Below are positions 1 to 6,055 of a stretch of 7,118 bases of DNA, one piece after another (within the stretch, counting starts at the first letter, position 1; every line of letters begins with the position of its first letter). The translations under genes and the position numbers were made by a program. Where the stretch lies: assembly GCA_946534455.1 (NCBI GenBank), contig CAMNCR010000056.1, forward strand, positions 1 through 7,118, in the 5' to 3' direction. Under the pieces are notes generated by a model. The model was given only the letters and a program-made list of their open reading frames with translations, did not search any database and had not been told where the DNA came from. Source of the DNA: an uncultured Clostridia bacterium. GTDB lineage: Bacteria; Bacillota; Clostridia; Christensenellales; Aristaeellaceae.

Positions 1-1052
1 TCTGCGTCCCTGGCGGGCCCGGTCGGAGCATCCTGGGACTCCGTCTTCTCCGGTTCCTCTTCATCCGGGCTCGGCTCCTCTGTCTCCTCTGCCGGATAAC
101 GCGCATCATATTCAGCGCGGGACATCATGCGCAGGGAGAAGGCTCCGGAAAGCCCGTCCCGCATGCTGACGGTCACCTCATAATTGGCTCCGCCCTGCAG
201 CTGAATGGGAGCATGCAGCAGGCGATCCATCCCGGAAACGAGGGACTGAACGGCGCCGGTTTTCTCATTTTTGAGCTGGACAGCCAGACCGATTCCCTCT
301 TCCACAACCAGCCAGTAATTATCCGAGCTGTTGACATACAGCAGCGCCCGGCTCTCTTCATTCGCGCCGATGCTGCCATTCCAGAGCTGATTAATGCCCA
401 GGTGCCTGACCTGAACCGGCTGCTCCGTCGCCGCTTCCGCGGCAGGCGCAGGCTTCTCCGGATCAGCGGGCGTATTCGGTTCCTCTTTCGCAGGGACGTC
501 GTTTCCAGGCTGGGCTTCCTCCTGTGCACCGGTCTCCGCTGCATCCGACTGAGCTGAAGGCTGCTCCTCCGCCCCGGTTCCGTTCTCTCCGTTCTGAGCG
601 TCGGTTCCTTCCGCGTTTTCAGGCACCACAGCCTCCCCGGATTCAGAGGAAACGCCGGCCTCCTCAGGAAGCCCGGCTCCGTCCTCAGACCCGGTTTCGC
701 TCTCCGGAACGGTTCCATTGCTTTCGCCGCTCTCCTCCGGGATCGGAAGCTCCGCTCCGACCGTCTCCGGATGCAGCGGTTCAGCCGGGGCTTCAGTCCC
801 CGACTCCGCAGGGCTCTGGGCTTCCTCCTGCTGCGCAGCGGGCATATTCTCCCCTGCGGCTTCCGGGGCATCCGCCACCGCTTCCGAAGCAGCTGCATTG
901 ACCTCGCCAGTCTGAGCTTCAACACCGGCTTCTTCCTGCTGAACGGGAGAAACCGCAGCGGAATCCTCCGCCAGCGCAACCCCGCCCAGGAGGCCGACGA
1001 CCATCATGGTGCTCAGGAGCAGCGCCATCAGTCTGTATCTGATTTCTTTCAT
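1..1052 (-). CDS. Secreted acidic protein with signal peptide and beta-rich module (C-terminus beyond left edge)
   Basis: The frame is open for 350 codons from the ATG at 1052 to the left edge without a stop, so the gene is partial. AAAGGA lies 8 bases upstream of the start. Residues 1-28 form a Sec signal peptide: K2, R5 and R7, a hydrophobic core LMALLLSTMMVVGLLGGVA, then ALA before E29 as the likely cleavage site. Residues 29 to about 210 are low-complexity, rich in Glu, Ala, Pro, Gly, Ser and Gln, with the motif QEEA recurring near 39-42, 75-78 and 177-180. No Lys or Arg occurs between R7 and K189. Residues about 211-319 look like a folded beta-rich module (LWNGSIGA, ALLYVN, YWLVVEEGIGLAVQLKN, NYEVTVSM, GAFSLRMM), whose strand pattern recalls pre-peptidase C-terminal-like beta sandwiches. 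A second acidic stretch starts at 320. No Cys is present. Function unknown; it may be a wall-spanning spacer carrying extracellular modules. It has its own promoter beyond the operon terminator. Confidence 0.82.
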   Translation of the reverse strand, partial: MKEIRYRLMALLLSTMMVVGLLGGVALAEDSAAVSPVQQEEAGVEAQTGEVNAAASEAVADAPEAAGENMPAAQQEEAQSPAESGTEAPAEPLHPETVGAELPIPEESGESNGTVPESETGSEDGAGLPEEAGVSSESGEAVVPENAEGTDAQNGENGTGAEEQPSAQSDAAETGAQEEAQPGNDVPAKEEPNTPADPEKPAPAAEAATEQPVQVRHLGINQLWNGSIGANEESRALLYVNSSDNYWLVVEEGIGLAVQLKNEKTGAVQSLVSGMDRLLHAPIQLQGGANYEVTVSMRDGLSGAFSLRMMSRAEYDARYPAEETEEPSPDEEEPEKTESQDAPTGPARDA

Positions 1053-1112
1053 TCCAGTAATCCTTTCCAGCTTCTTATCCCTATATCTTCGACTGCACTG
1101 ATTTCTAATTCC

Positions 1113-1161
1113 GGTGGGACTGCACAACTGGGAGCAGGATAATACCTGCTACCACCCCACC
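1113..1161 (-). promoter_or_regulatory. Structured 5' leader (two-tier hairpin) of the secreted-protein mRNA
   Basis: Almost at the predicted mRNA 5' end, GGTGGG (1156-1161) can pair with CCCACC (1113-1118). Inside this, AGCAGG (1145-1150) pairs with CCTGCT (1133-1138) around loop TATTAT; two flanking G-C pairs are possible if one T is bulged. It is not followed by a T run, so it is not a terminator. It could protect the mRNA from 5' decay or be part of a regulatory RNA. I could not match it to a riboswitch class that I know. Confidence 0.45.
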
Positions 1162-1168
1162 ATGCGCT

Positions 1169-1198
1169 ATCATATCATATGTTGTCCAGCTGCGTCAA
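1169..1198 (-). promoter_or_regulatory. Sigma-A-type promoter of the secreted-protein gene
   Basis: A TTGACG box (1193-1198) and a TATGAT box (1169-1174) are separated by 18 bases, a near-consensus housekeeping promoter, in a locally AT-rich stretch unlike the surrounding coding DNA. The -10 box is doubled as TATGATATGAT; only the downstream copy has workable spacing, since the other leaves 13 bases. Transcription should start near 1163, giving a leader of about 110 bases before the ATG at 1052. No operator beyond this could be identified. Confidence 0.72.
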
Positions 1199-1230
1199 TA
1201 CATTTATCAATACGCAGTATATTTTGTGCG

Positions 1231-1274
1231 TTTTTCAAGAAAACAGGCTGCTTCACCGTGCCGTGAAGCAGCCT
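1231..1274 (-). terminator. Intrinsic terminator at the end of the phn operon
   Basis: On the transcript, AGGCTGCTTCAC (1263-1274) pairs perfectly over 12 bp with GTGAAGCAGCCT (1245-1256) around a 6-base loop, followed by GTTTTCTT (1237-1244) and an A run. It begins 5 bases after the oxidoreductase stop. The T tract is interrupted by one C but the stem is strong. It separates the operon from the secreted-protein gene downstream. Confidence 0.88.
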
Positions 1275-1279
1275 CTCTG

Positions 1280-2293
1280 TCACAGAAGATCCATCATTGC
1301 CTGCAGGTTATCCGCGCTCAGCGGTCGCCTGCCCTCCTGCTGCTCATGAATGAGCCGCACGATTCGATCGTTGATCGGCGTCAGCACGCCCTCTCTTTTC
1401 CCCCATTCACAGACGATGCCGTTGATGGCATCCACCTCGCAGGGCTTGCCCTTTTTCAGGTCCTGCAGCATGGAGGGCTCAATCAGGCGGTGTTTTTTCA
1501 TGGCCAGGGGCAGAATGGCTTCGCCGAAGGCCCGTTTAACCGGAGTCCTGTAGTGAAACAATGCGGTGATATTTTTCCCCTGCACCGGCGCAAATCGAAC
1601 GCCCGCCGCCTGCCCCACGGCAATGACCTCATTCATGCAGCGGACTGCCAGCTTTCTGGCGATTTTTCCTTCTGAAACATCGCCGAAGCGGCCACCGATC
1701 ACCGTTCCCAGACCTGAAAAGGTCGCATTGATGAGCAGCTTGCTCCACCTTGCTCCCATCAGGTTTTCCTCCACGACAACGGGGCACATGCTTTCCAGCT
1801 GAGACCGCACCGCGTCGAACATGTCCTGCGGCACGCCATCCATGCGGCCCATATGGAAGCTGAGGCTGTCCGGGTCGCTGGTCAGGATGCTGCAGCCGGG
1901 CGCGTTCATCGTGGCGCCCCATTCCACCACGCAGCCCAGCGTTCTCTCTGGCCCGATGATGTCCGCGATCCCCGGCTCCGGAATGCCGTTCTGCAGGGAG
2001 ACGATCACCCCCCGATCGCTCAGAAACGGCTGAAGAGAGGAAACCACCCTGCGATTCTCCAGCTGCTTGGTCATCAGAAAAATGATATCGTAGGTCCCCG
2101 TCATCTCCTCCGGAAGCAGCGCGTTGACAGGGACCCTCTTTTCCACCGTTCCGGTGATGGTTGCCCCCCGATTGCGCAGGGCCTCCACATGAGCCCGGTT
2201 GCGGTTGATCAGATCGACGGGAATACCGGCCTCGGACATCCACGCTCCCAGGACGGTCCCCAGAGAGCCGGCGCCATAAATCGCAGATCGCAT
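1280..2293 (-). CDS. Ketopantoate reductase-family (PanE/ApbA) NAD(P)H-dependent oxidoreductase
   Basis: Starting at the ATG at 2293 this is a 337-residue protein of the ketopantoate reductase family, whose best-known member reduces 2-dehydropantoate to pantoate with NADPH in pantothenate synthesis. The N-terminal Rossmann domain opens with YGAGSLG at 6-12 (GxGxxG), and LINRN at 29-33 ends strand 2. SLQNG at 99-103 holds the conserved Asn102. The C-terminal helical domain has RWSKLLINA at 182-190, with K185 matching the catalytic lysine, then PSMLQD at 273-278 and E286. The Ser274-Glu286 spacing of 12 equals that of Ser244 and Glu256 in E. coli PanE. An in-frame ATG at 2338 exists but lies inside the transporter gene and adds 15 residues before the Rossmann strand, so I reject it. 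The family also contains many dehydrogenases of unknown substrate. No other pantothenate gene is nearby, so the panE symbol is withheld. It is the last gene before the terminator. Confidence 0.85.
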   Translation of the reverse strand: MRSAIYGAGSLGTVLGAWMSEAGIPVDLINRNRAHVEALRNRGATITGTVEKRVPVNALLPEEMTGTYDIIFLMTKQLENRRVVSSLQPFLSDRGVIVSLQNGIPEPGIADIIGPERTLGCVVEWGATMNAPGCSILTSDPDSLSFHMGRMDGVPQDMFDAVRSQLESMCPVVVEENLMGARWSKLLINATFSGLGTVIGGRFGDVSEGKIARKLAVRCMNEVIAVGQAAGVRFAPVQGKNITALFHYRTPVKRAFGEAILPLAMKKHRLIEPSMLQDLKKGKPCEVDAINGIVCEWGKREGVLTPINDRIVRLIHEQQEGRRPLSADNLQAMMDLL

Positions 2294-2314
2294 CAGTAGT
2301 TCAGTAGCCTCCTT
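2291..2314 (-). promoter_or_regulatory. Ribosome binding site of the oxidoreductase, unusually far from its ATG
   Basis: AAGGAGG at 2308-2314 follows the transporter stop and is the only good ribosome site. It is 14 bases from the ATG at 2293, longer than the usual 5-10. A CTG directly before the ATG would shorten the gap to 11 but adds only one residue. The long spacing may lower translation of the last gene; the start itself is supported by the Rossmann strand beginning right after it. Confidence 0.55.
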
Positions 2315-2316
2315 CA

Positions 2317-3678
2317 TCAAATCCGTAAATCCACCCATTTCCCCTGTTTAAATCGGAGAGACATGAGCGTGAAGCGGGAAAGCTGGTCTGCCAGGACCCC
2401 CAGCCAGACGCCGGAGAGACCCAGATGGAACACCTCCACCAGGACGACGGTGACCGCCGTGCGGATGATGGCAATGCTGATGATGGCTCCCAGCAGCGTA
2501 TAGCGCACATCCCCGGCCGCCCGGAGGCAGCCGGTAAAGATGATCTGGGAAATCTGCAGCAGCACGATGACCATCGTGTAGCGCGAAATCAGCACGCCCA
2601 TCTCAATGATGTGTGCCTCCCGGAAATACAGTCCATAGAACCATTCCCCGCCAAAGAAGAGCAGCGCGGCCAGCAGCAGGGAAATCACAAACCCGATGCG
2701 CTGGCAGATGCTGCCGTACCGCCGGGCCATCTCCTTCTGCCCTGCCCCCAGGGCTTCTCCGGTCAGCGCGACGGCAGCCACCTGCATGCCGTCCGCAAAG
2801 GAAAAGCCCAGGCCCAGAATGTTCATGCCGATGTTATGAGCGGCAAATTCCTCCGTGCCCAGCCTGGCCGCCACAACCGCCGTGGCCAGAAATCCGATTC
2901 GGGCCGCGATGTTCTCCAGGGAGGTGTTGTAGGCCAGCCTCCAGATCGCCCTGGCGCTTTCCCGGGTAAAGCGGATTCCCTTTTCCCGGATCAGGGGAAT
3001 GCGGACATAGCTCGACTTGCGGAAAAGGGACAGCAGCGCCAGAACCGCAGACACGACCGTGCCCAGCACCGTGGCAATCGCGGCGCCCCGGATGCCCAGG
3101 GCCGGAAAGCCCAGATGTCCCTCAATCAGCAGATAATTGAAGAAGATATTCACCAGGCTGCTGGTCAGGTTTGTGGTCATGGACAGGCGGGTATTGCCGC
3201 TCCCCCGCTGCGCCGCGTTGATGACCATGGTCACCAGGTTGAAGAACATGCCGCCCATGATGATCTGGAAGTACAGCACCGCACCGTCATGGGTATCCGC
3301 GTTGCTCCCAGCCAGGCGCATCATCCAGGGCGCCAGCGCCACAAACAGGACCGAAACCGCCACGCAGAGAATCAGCGTCAGCACGGAGGCGGTCACCAGA
3401 ATTTCGTTGGCATTTTCCTGCCGCTGCTCGCCCTTTCGCCGGGCCACCAGCGCGGATACCGCCACGTTGATGCCGAAGAACAGCGTCAGGCCGATGAACT
3501 TGGGCTGATTGGTCAGGCCGACCGCCGCCACGGCGGAGCTCCCCAGCGCGGAAACCATCATCGTATCGATCATGCCCGCCAGCGCGACAAAAAAGCTTTC
3601 CATCATAGCCGGCCAGGCGACGGAGATCGCCTTGCGGGTCATGCCCCGGGTATTCAGGGAAGCCGTTGCTTCCATCAT
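2317..3678 (-). CDS. MATE-family multidrug/metabolite efflux transporter
   Basis: This integral membrane protein of 453 residues has the usual length and roughly 12 hydrophobic segments of the MATE family, which exports cationic drugs or metabolites in exchange for Na+ or H+. Family features include AWPAMMESFFVALAGMIDTM at 21-40 in helix 1, the long second-helix region after GSSAVAAVGL at 46-55, RGSGNTRLS at 158-166, and GFPALGIRGAAIATV at 190-204 before helix 6. The C-terminal half repeats the pattern, with RAAGDVRYT at 386-394 corresponding to RGSGNTR. Cytoplasmic loops are rich in Arg and Lys (R80, R81, K82). The first ATG at 3678 overlaps the upstream stop as ATGA, giving likely translational coupling; a second ATG follows immediately, and GGGAGG 5 bases upstream could serve either. 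The substrate is unknown. Its place after an importer and hydrolase makes export of a toxic by-product, or an unrelated drug-efflux role, both possible. Confidence 0.9.
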   Translation of the reverse strand: MMEATASLNTRGMTRKAISVAWPAMMESFFVALAGMIDTMMVSALGSSAVAAVGLTNQPKFIGLTLFFGINVAVSALVARRKGEQRQENANEILVTASVLTLILCVAVSVLFVALAPWMMRLAGSNADTHDGAVLYFQIIMGGMFFNLVTMVINAAQRGSGNTRLSMTTNLTSSLVNIFFNYLLIEGHLGFPALGIRGAAIATVLGTVVSAVLALLSLFRKSSYVRIPLIREKGIRFTRESARAIWRLAYNTSLENIAARIGFLATAVVAARLGTEEFAAHNIGMNILGLGFSFADGMQVAAVALTGEALGAGQKEMARRYGSICQRIGFVISLLLAALLFFGGEWFYGLYFREAHIIEMGVLISRYTMVIVLLQISQIIFTGCLRAAGDVRYTLLGAIISIAIIRTAVTVVLVEVFHLGLSGVWLGVLADQLSRFTLMSLRFKQGKWVDLRI

Positions 3679-3690
3679 TCTATCCTCCCG
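3675..3690 (-). promoter_or_regulatory. Overlapping stop/start (ATGA) with GGGAGG ribosome site
   Basis: The metallophosphoesterase TGA (3675-3677) overlaps the transporter ATG (3676-3678), and the ribosome site GGGAGG (3685-3690) lies inside the last codons of the upstream gene. This is the arrangement expected for translational coupling and is the tightest junction in the operon. Confidence 0.75.
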
Positions 3691-5195
3691 TTCGAATCGT
3701 CCTGCCTCGGCAAAAGGACCTGATAGGCGTTGTGCTCCGGAATCACGACCGGATCATGCGCGCGCAGGTAGTCCAGGATCAGCTCGCTGATTTCCGTCTG
3801 GATTTCCCGCAGGCGGGGGCAGCCCTCATACATGTCGAAATCCCCGGAGCCTGTGGCCCGGTAATCGCACATGCACAGGGAGAAACGCTCCTCCGGCTGC
3901 ACGGGTCTTCCCTGAAATTCAAGCCGGGTCACCCGTTTTCCCAGAGGACGGTTGAGATCGAAGGTATATGCAATGCCCATAAAAAAGTCATAATTATAAT
4001 GCGCTTCCTTGGGCTCCAGGAAGCCGGATCCGATGGCGACCTCTCCGCCCGCCCGGACGTCAAAATAGGTCGCGCACTGCTCCAGCGCCTGCCGGAGGAT
4101 CTCTCCGGTCACCTCCAGCACCACCAGGGTGTTTGAGTAAACATAGCTGGCCACCACATCCCGGACGGTGACGGAGGCATCAAAGCCGCGAACGCTGTTG
4201 GCCAGGGCCGCGCAGCTGATCTGCGCGCCGCTGGCGGCAAGCTGAACCTGATTGAAGAACGAGGCGATCGGCGTCCCCCGGAGCGCCATCTTCAGATGGT
4301 CTTCCGGCCAGACGGGACGGCTCAGATGGCCCACCGGCGCGTCCAGCCAGCGGTTGACCTCGGCGAAAAGCGTTTTCTCCGCCGGAGTCAGCTCCGCGTG
4401 ATCCGGCACCGGACAGAGGCAGGAGGAAAAACGCCCCTCCTCATCCAGGGTCACCCGGATATAGGCCTCCCCATTGGCAGGCGTCTGCACCAGATGCACC
4501 CCGTTCCAGCATCCCTCCGCCAGCGCGATATGCTGGTGACCGGTGAGCAGCAGGTCCAGCGGCAGCTCCTCGCACAGCCGGCAGGCGATGTTCTCATCGG
4601 TGGTAGAGAGGAGACGGCCGGTGGAAAGATCGCGCTCGATGCCTCCGTGATAGATGCCGACGATCACGTCCGCCTCCAGGGAGGCGATGGCGCGCCGTGC
4701 CGCCTCCAGCGGGCTTTCCAGCGTCAGATCCGTCAGGTTTTCCGGCTTTTCCCACCGGTTGACCCAGTCGGTCACGATGCCGACCAGCCCGACACGGAGC
4801 CCGTTCCCCAGGGTGTGCACCGTCGCAGGCAGCAGCGGAAGGCGGCCCTTCGCGTCCTGCACATTGGCGCAGAGGCACTGCGCATTCAGCTCCCGCAGAT
4901 AATCGGCGAGGACATCCGGCCCGAAATTGAAATCATGGTTGCCCAGGGTCACATAGTCATAGCCCCGGTCATTGAGGGCCTTCGCCACCGGGGACGGTTT
5001 GCCCGTGGCGCGGCAGAAATAGGTCAGGGGCGAGCCCTGAATGGTATCTCCGCCGTCAATAATCAGCGTATTTTCATCCTTTGGAAAGCGCATGGCGAGG
5101 AGCCCCATGGGATGGGGCTCCTGATCGCGGAAATGCGTCGGATACAGGTATCCGTGTGTATCGGAGGTGAAATAGATCGTCAGCTTGTCTGCCAT
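3675..5195 (-). CDS. Cytoplasmic 5'-nucleotidase / 2',3'-cyclic phosphodiesterase-family metallophosphoesterase
   Basis: This 506-residue protein has the two-domain architecture of the 5'-nucleotidase family, which hydrolyses phosphomonoesters or cyclic phosphodiesters with two metal ions. The N-terminal metallophosphoesterase domain (about 1-245) has all metal-binding motifs: SDTHG with D12 and H14, GGD with D50, GNHD at 85-88, H183 in YHGG, and GHQH at 219-222. The C-terminal domain (about 290-465) contains NYDFFMGIAYTFDL at 401-414, the region that binds the base or other substrate group, and CDYRATGSGDF at 443-453. Most relatives are exported and anchored or periplasmic. This one starts MADKLTIYF directly at the first beta strand with no signal peptide, so it should act in the cytoplasm. 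The start ATG at 5195 has AGAGGA 5 bases upstream and lies 2 bases past the permease stop. Its position behind the importer suggests it acts on the imported compound or its product. The exact substrate (nucleotide, cyclic nucleotide, sugar phosphate or other ester) is unknown. Confidence 0.9.
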   Translation of the reverse strand: MADKLTIYFTSDTHGYLYPTHFRDQEPHPMGLLAMRFPKDENTLIIDGGDTIQGSPLTYFCRATGKPSPVAKALNDRGYDYVTLGNHDFNFGPDVLADYLRELNAQCLCANVQDAKGRLPLLPATVHTLGNGLRVGLVGIVTDWVNRWEKPENLTDLTLESPLEAARRAIASLEADVIVGIYHGGIERDLSTGRLLSTTDENIACRLCEELPLDLLLTGHQHIALAEGCWNGVHLVQTPANGEAYIRVTLDEEGRFSSCLCPVPDHAELTPAEKTLFAEVNRWLDAPVGHLSRPVWPEDHLKMALRGTPIASFFNQVQLAASGAQISCAALANSVRGFDASVTVRDVVASYVYSNTLVVLEVTGEILRQALEQCATYFDVRAGGEVAIGSGFLEPKEAHYNYDFFMGIAYTFDLNRPLGKRVTRLEFQGRPVQPEERFSLCMCDYRATGSGDFDMYEGCPRLREIQTEISELILDYLRAHDPVVIPEHNAYQVLLPRQDDSNGRIE

Positions 5196-5197
5196 GT

Positions 5198-6040
5198 TTA
5201 TCCTCTCGCCAGCCTGGTGCGAACCCGGGTTGAAAACAGCTCAATGAAGATCATCAGAATGATCATCCCGCTCAGATAGGCGCCCACCATGCTCCAGCGG
5301 CTGGAATTCATGCACTGGATCAGCGCCGCGCCGATGCCGCCCGCTCCCACGATACCCAGGGTCGTCGCATCCTTGACGTTGATGTCAAAGCGGTAGATGA
5401 CCGTGGAGATAAAATTCGGAATAATCTGCGGCAGCATGCCGTAGCGGATCTTCTGAAATCCGTTGCAGCCGGCGGCGTCCAGGCTCTCCAGAATGCGGGT
5501 GTCGATATCCTCGATGGCCGTGATGTACATCTTGCAGATCATGCCGATGGAGCATACGGACTCCGTGACCACGCCGCAGAACGCGTTGGGGCCGGTGACG
5601 CGAATCCACACCAGCGCCCAGACCAGGCTCGGAATCGTCCGGATGCCCAGGATGACCGCCCGGAAGACCAGCGCCACGGGCTTGGGCACAATCTTATCGC
5701 AGGCCAGGAAGCTGAAGGGAATGGCCAGGATGCCGCCGATCAGCGTGCCGAGCACGGCGATGGCCACCGTCTGAAGCAGCTGATAGGGCACGCCCTCGGG
5801 CGTCAGATTGAACAGCAGGGACGTGTCCGGATGAAGCAGGCCGTAGCCAATGCCCTGGGCGATGCTGATGCCCTTGTTGGCCAGACCGTTATAGGTAATG
5901 GAGGTGCCGCTCCAGCCCAGCAGGGCCGCAACGATCAGAATCACCAGCGTATAGACCCACCAGAGCCGGGGACGGGACGCGTAGGCTTCCTCAATGGACA
6001 GCGGGCCATCCTGGCGGAGCAAGGATTTCGTTTTCGCCAT
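5198..6040 (-). CDS. phnE: PhnE, phosphonate-type ABC importer permease (second copy)
   Basis: This second permease of 280 residues is homologous to but clearly different from the upstream copy, so the channel is probably a PhnE1/PhnE2 heterodimer. A 29-residue cytoplasmic N-terminus precedes a first helix at about 30-46. Further hydrophobic segments lie at about 88-112, 122-148, 155-175, 205-215 and 250-270. The coupling loop is a variant of the EAA motif: ESLDAAG at 185-191 then PQIIP at 204-208. LGIVGAGGIG at 228-237 matches the glycine-rich PhnE signature in the first copy. The start ATG at 6040 is preceded by GAGGAGGGGAGAAG, which overlaps the stop of the first copy; the gap is 15 bases. 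Two unequal permease genes in phosphonate-type clusters are a known arrangement, so this looks like a functional subunit rather than a recent duplicate. All key motifs are present and no truncation is seen. Confidence 0.92.
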   Translation of the reverse strand: MAKTKSLLRQDGPLSIEEAYASRPRLWWVYTLVILIVAALLGWSGTSITYNGLANKGISIAQGIGYGLLHPDTSLLFNLTPEGVPYQLLQTVAIAVLGTLIGGILAIPFSFLACDKIVPKPVALVFRAVILGIRTIPSLVWALVWIRVTGPNAFCGVVTESVCSIGMICKMYITAIEDIDTRILESLDAAGCNGFQKIRYGMLPQIIPNFISTVIYRFDINVKDATTLGIVGAGGIGAALIQCMNSSRWSMVGAYLSGMIILMIFIELFSTRVRTRLARG

Positions 6041-6055
6041 ATTCTTCTCCCCTCC

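Noticed and set aside
173..979. A 268-codon minus-strand frame starting MRWRRIPLRF
   Set aside because: It is very rich in Arg, Pro and Ser with no domain pattern and lies in a different frame from the signal-peptide gene that starts at 1052, which has a ribosome site, promoter and sensible secreted-protein composition.
1149..1163. A tiny leader reading frame (ATG GTG GGG TGG TAG) at the predicted mRNA start
   Set aside because: Four codons with no room for a ribosome site; more simply explained as the 5' arm of the hairpin.
1245..1274. The 12-bp inverted repeat as a mobile-element end or operator
   Set aside because: Its position 5 bases past a stop codon and the T-rich tail fit an intrinsic terminator; no transposase, target duplication or second copy is present.
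1226..1675. A plus-strand frame beginning beside the terminator hairpin
   Set aside because: It reads through the terminator stem and the antisense of the oxidoreductase, with no protein family pattern.
2294..2338. An N-terminal extension of the oxidoreductase to the ATG at 2338
   Set aside because: It would overlap the transporter gene and place 15 residues before the first Rossmann strand; family members begin almost directly at that strand, as the ATG at 2293 does.
2425..3723. A 432-codon plus-strand open frame opposite the MATE gene
   Set aside because: It is rich in His, Gln, Arg and Asp, which is what the antisense of a membrane protein gene in GC-rich DNA gives. It shows no motif and runs against a strong full-length gene.
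4296..5279. A 327-codon plus-strand open frame opposite the metallophosphoesterase
   Set aside because: Shadow of a gene whose metal-binding motifs are all intact; no independent evidence of coding.
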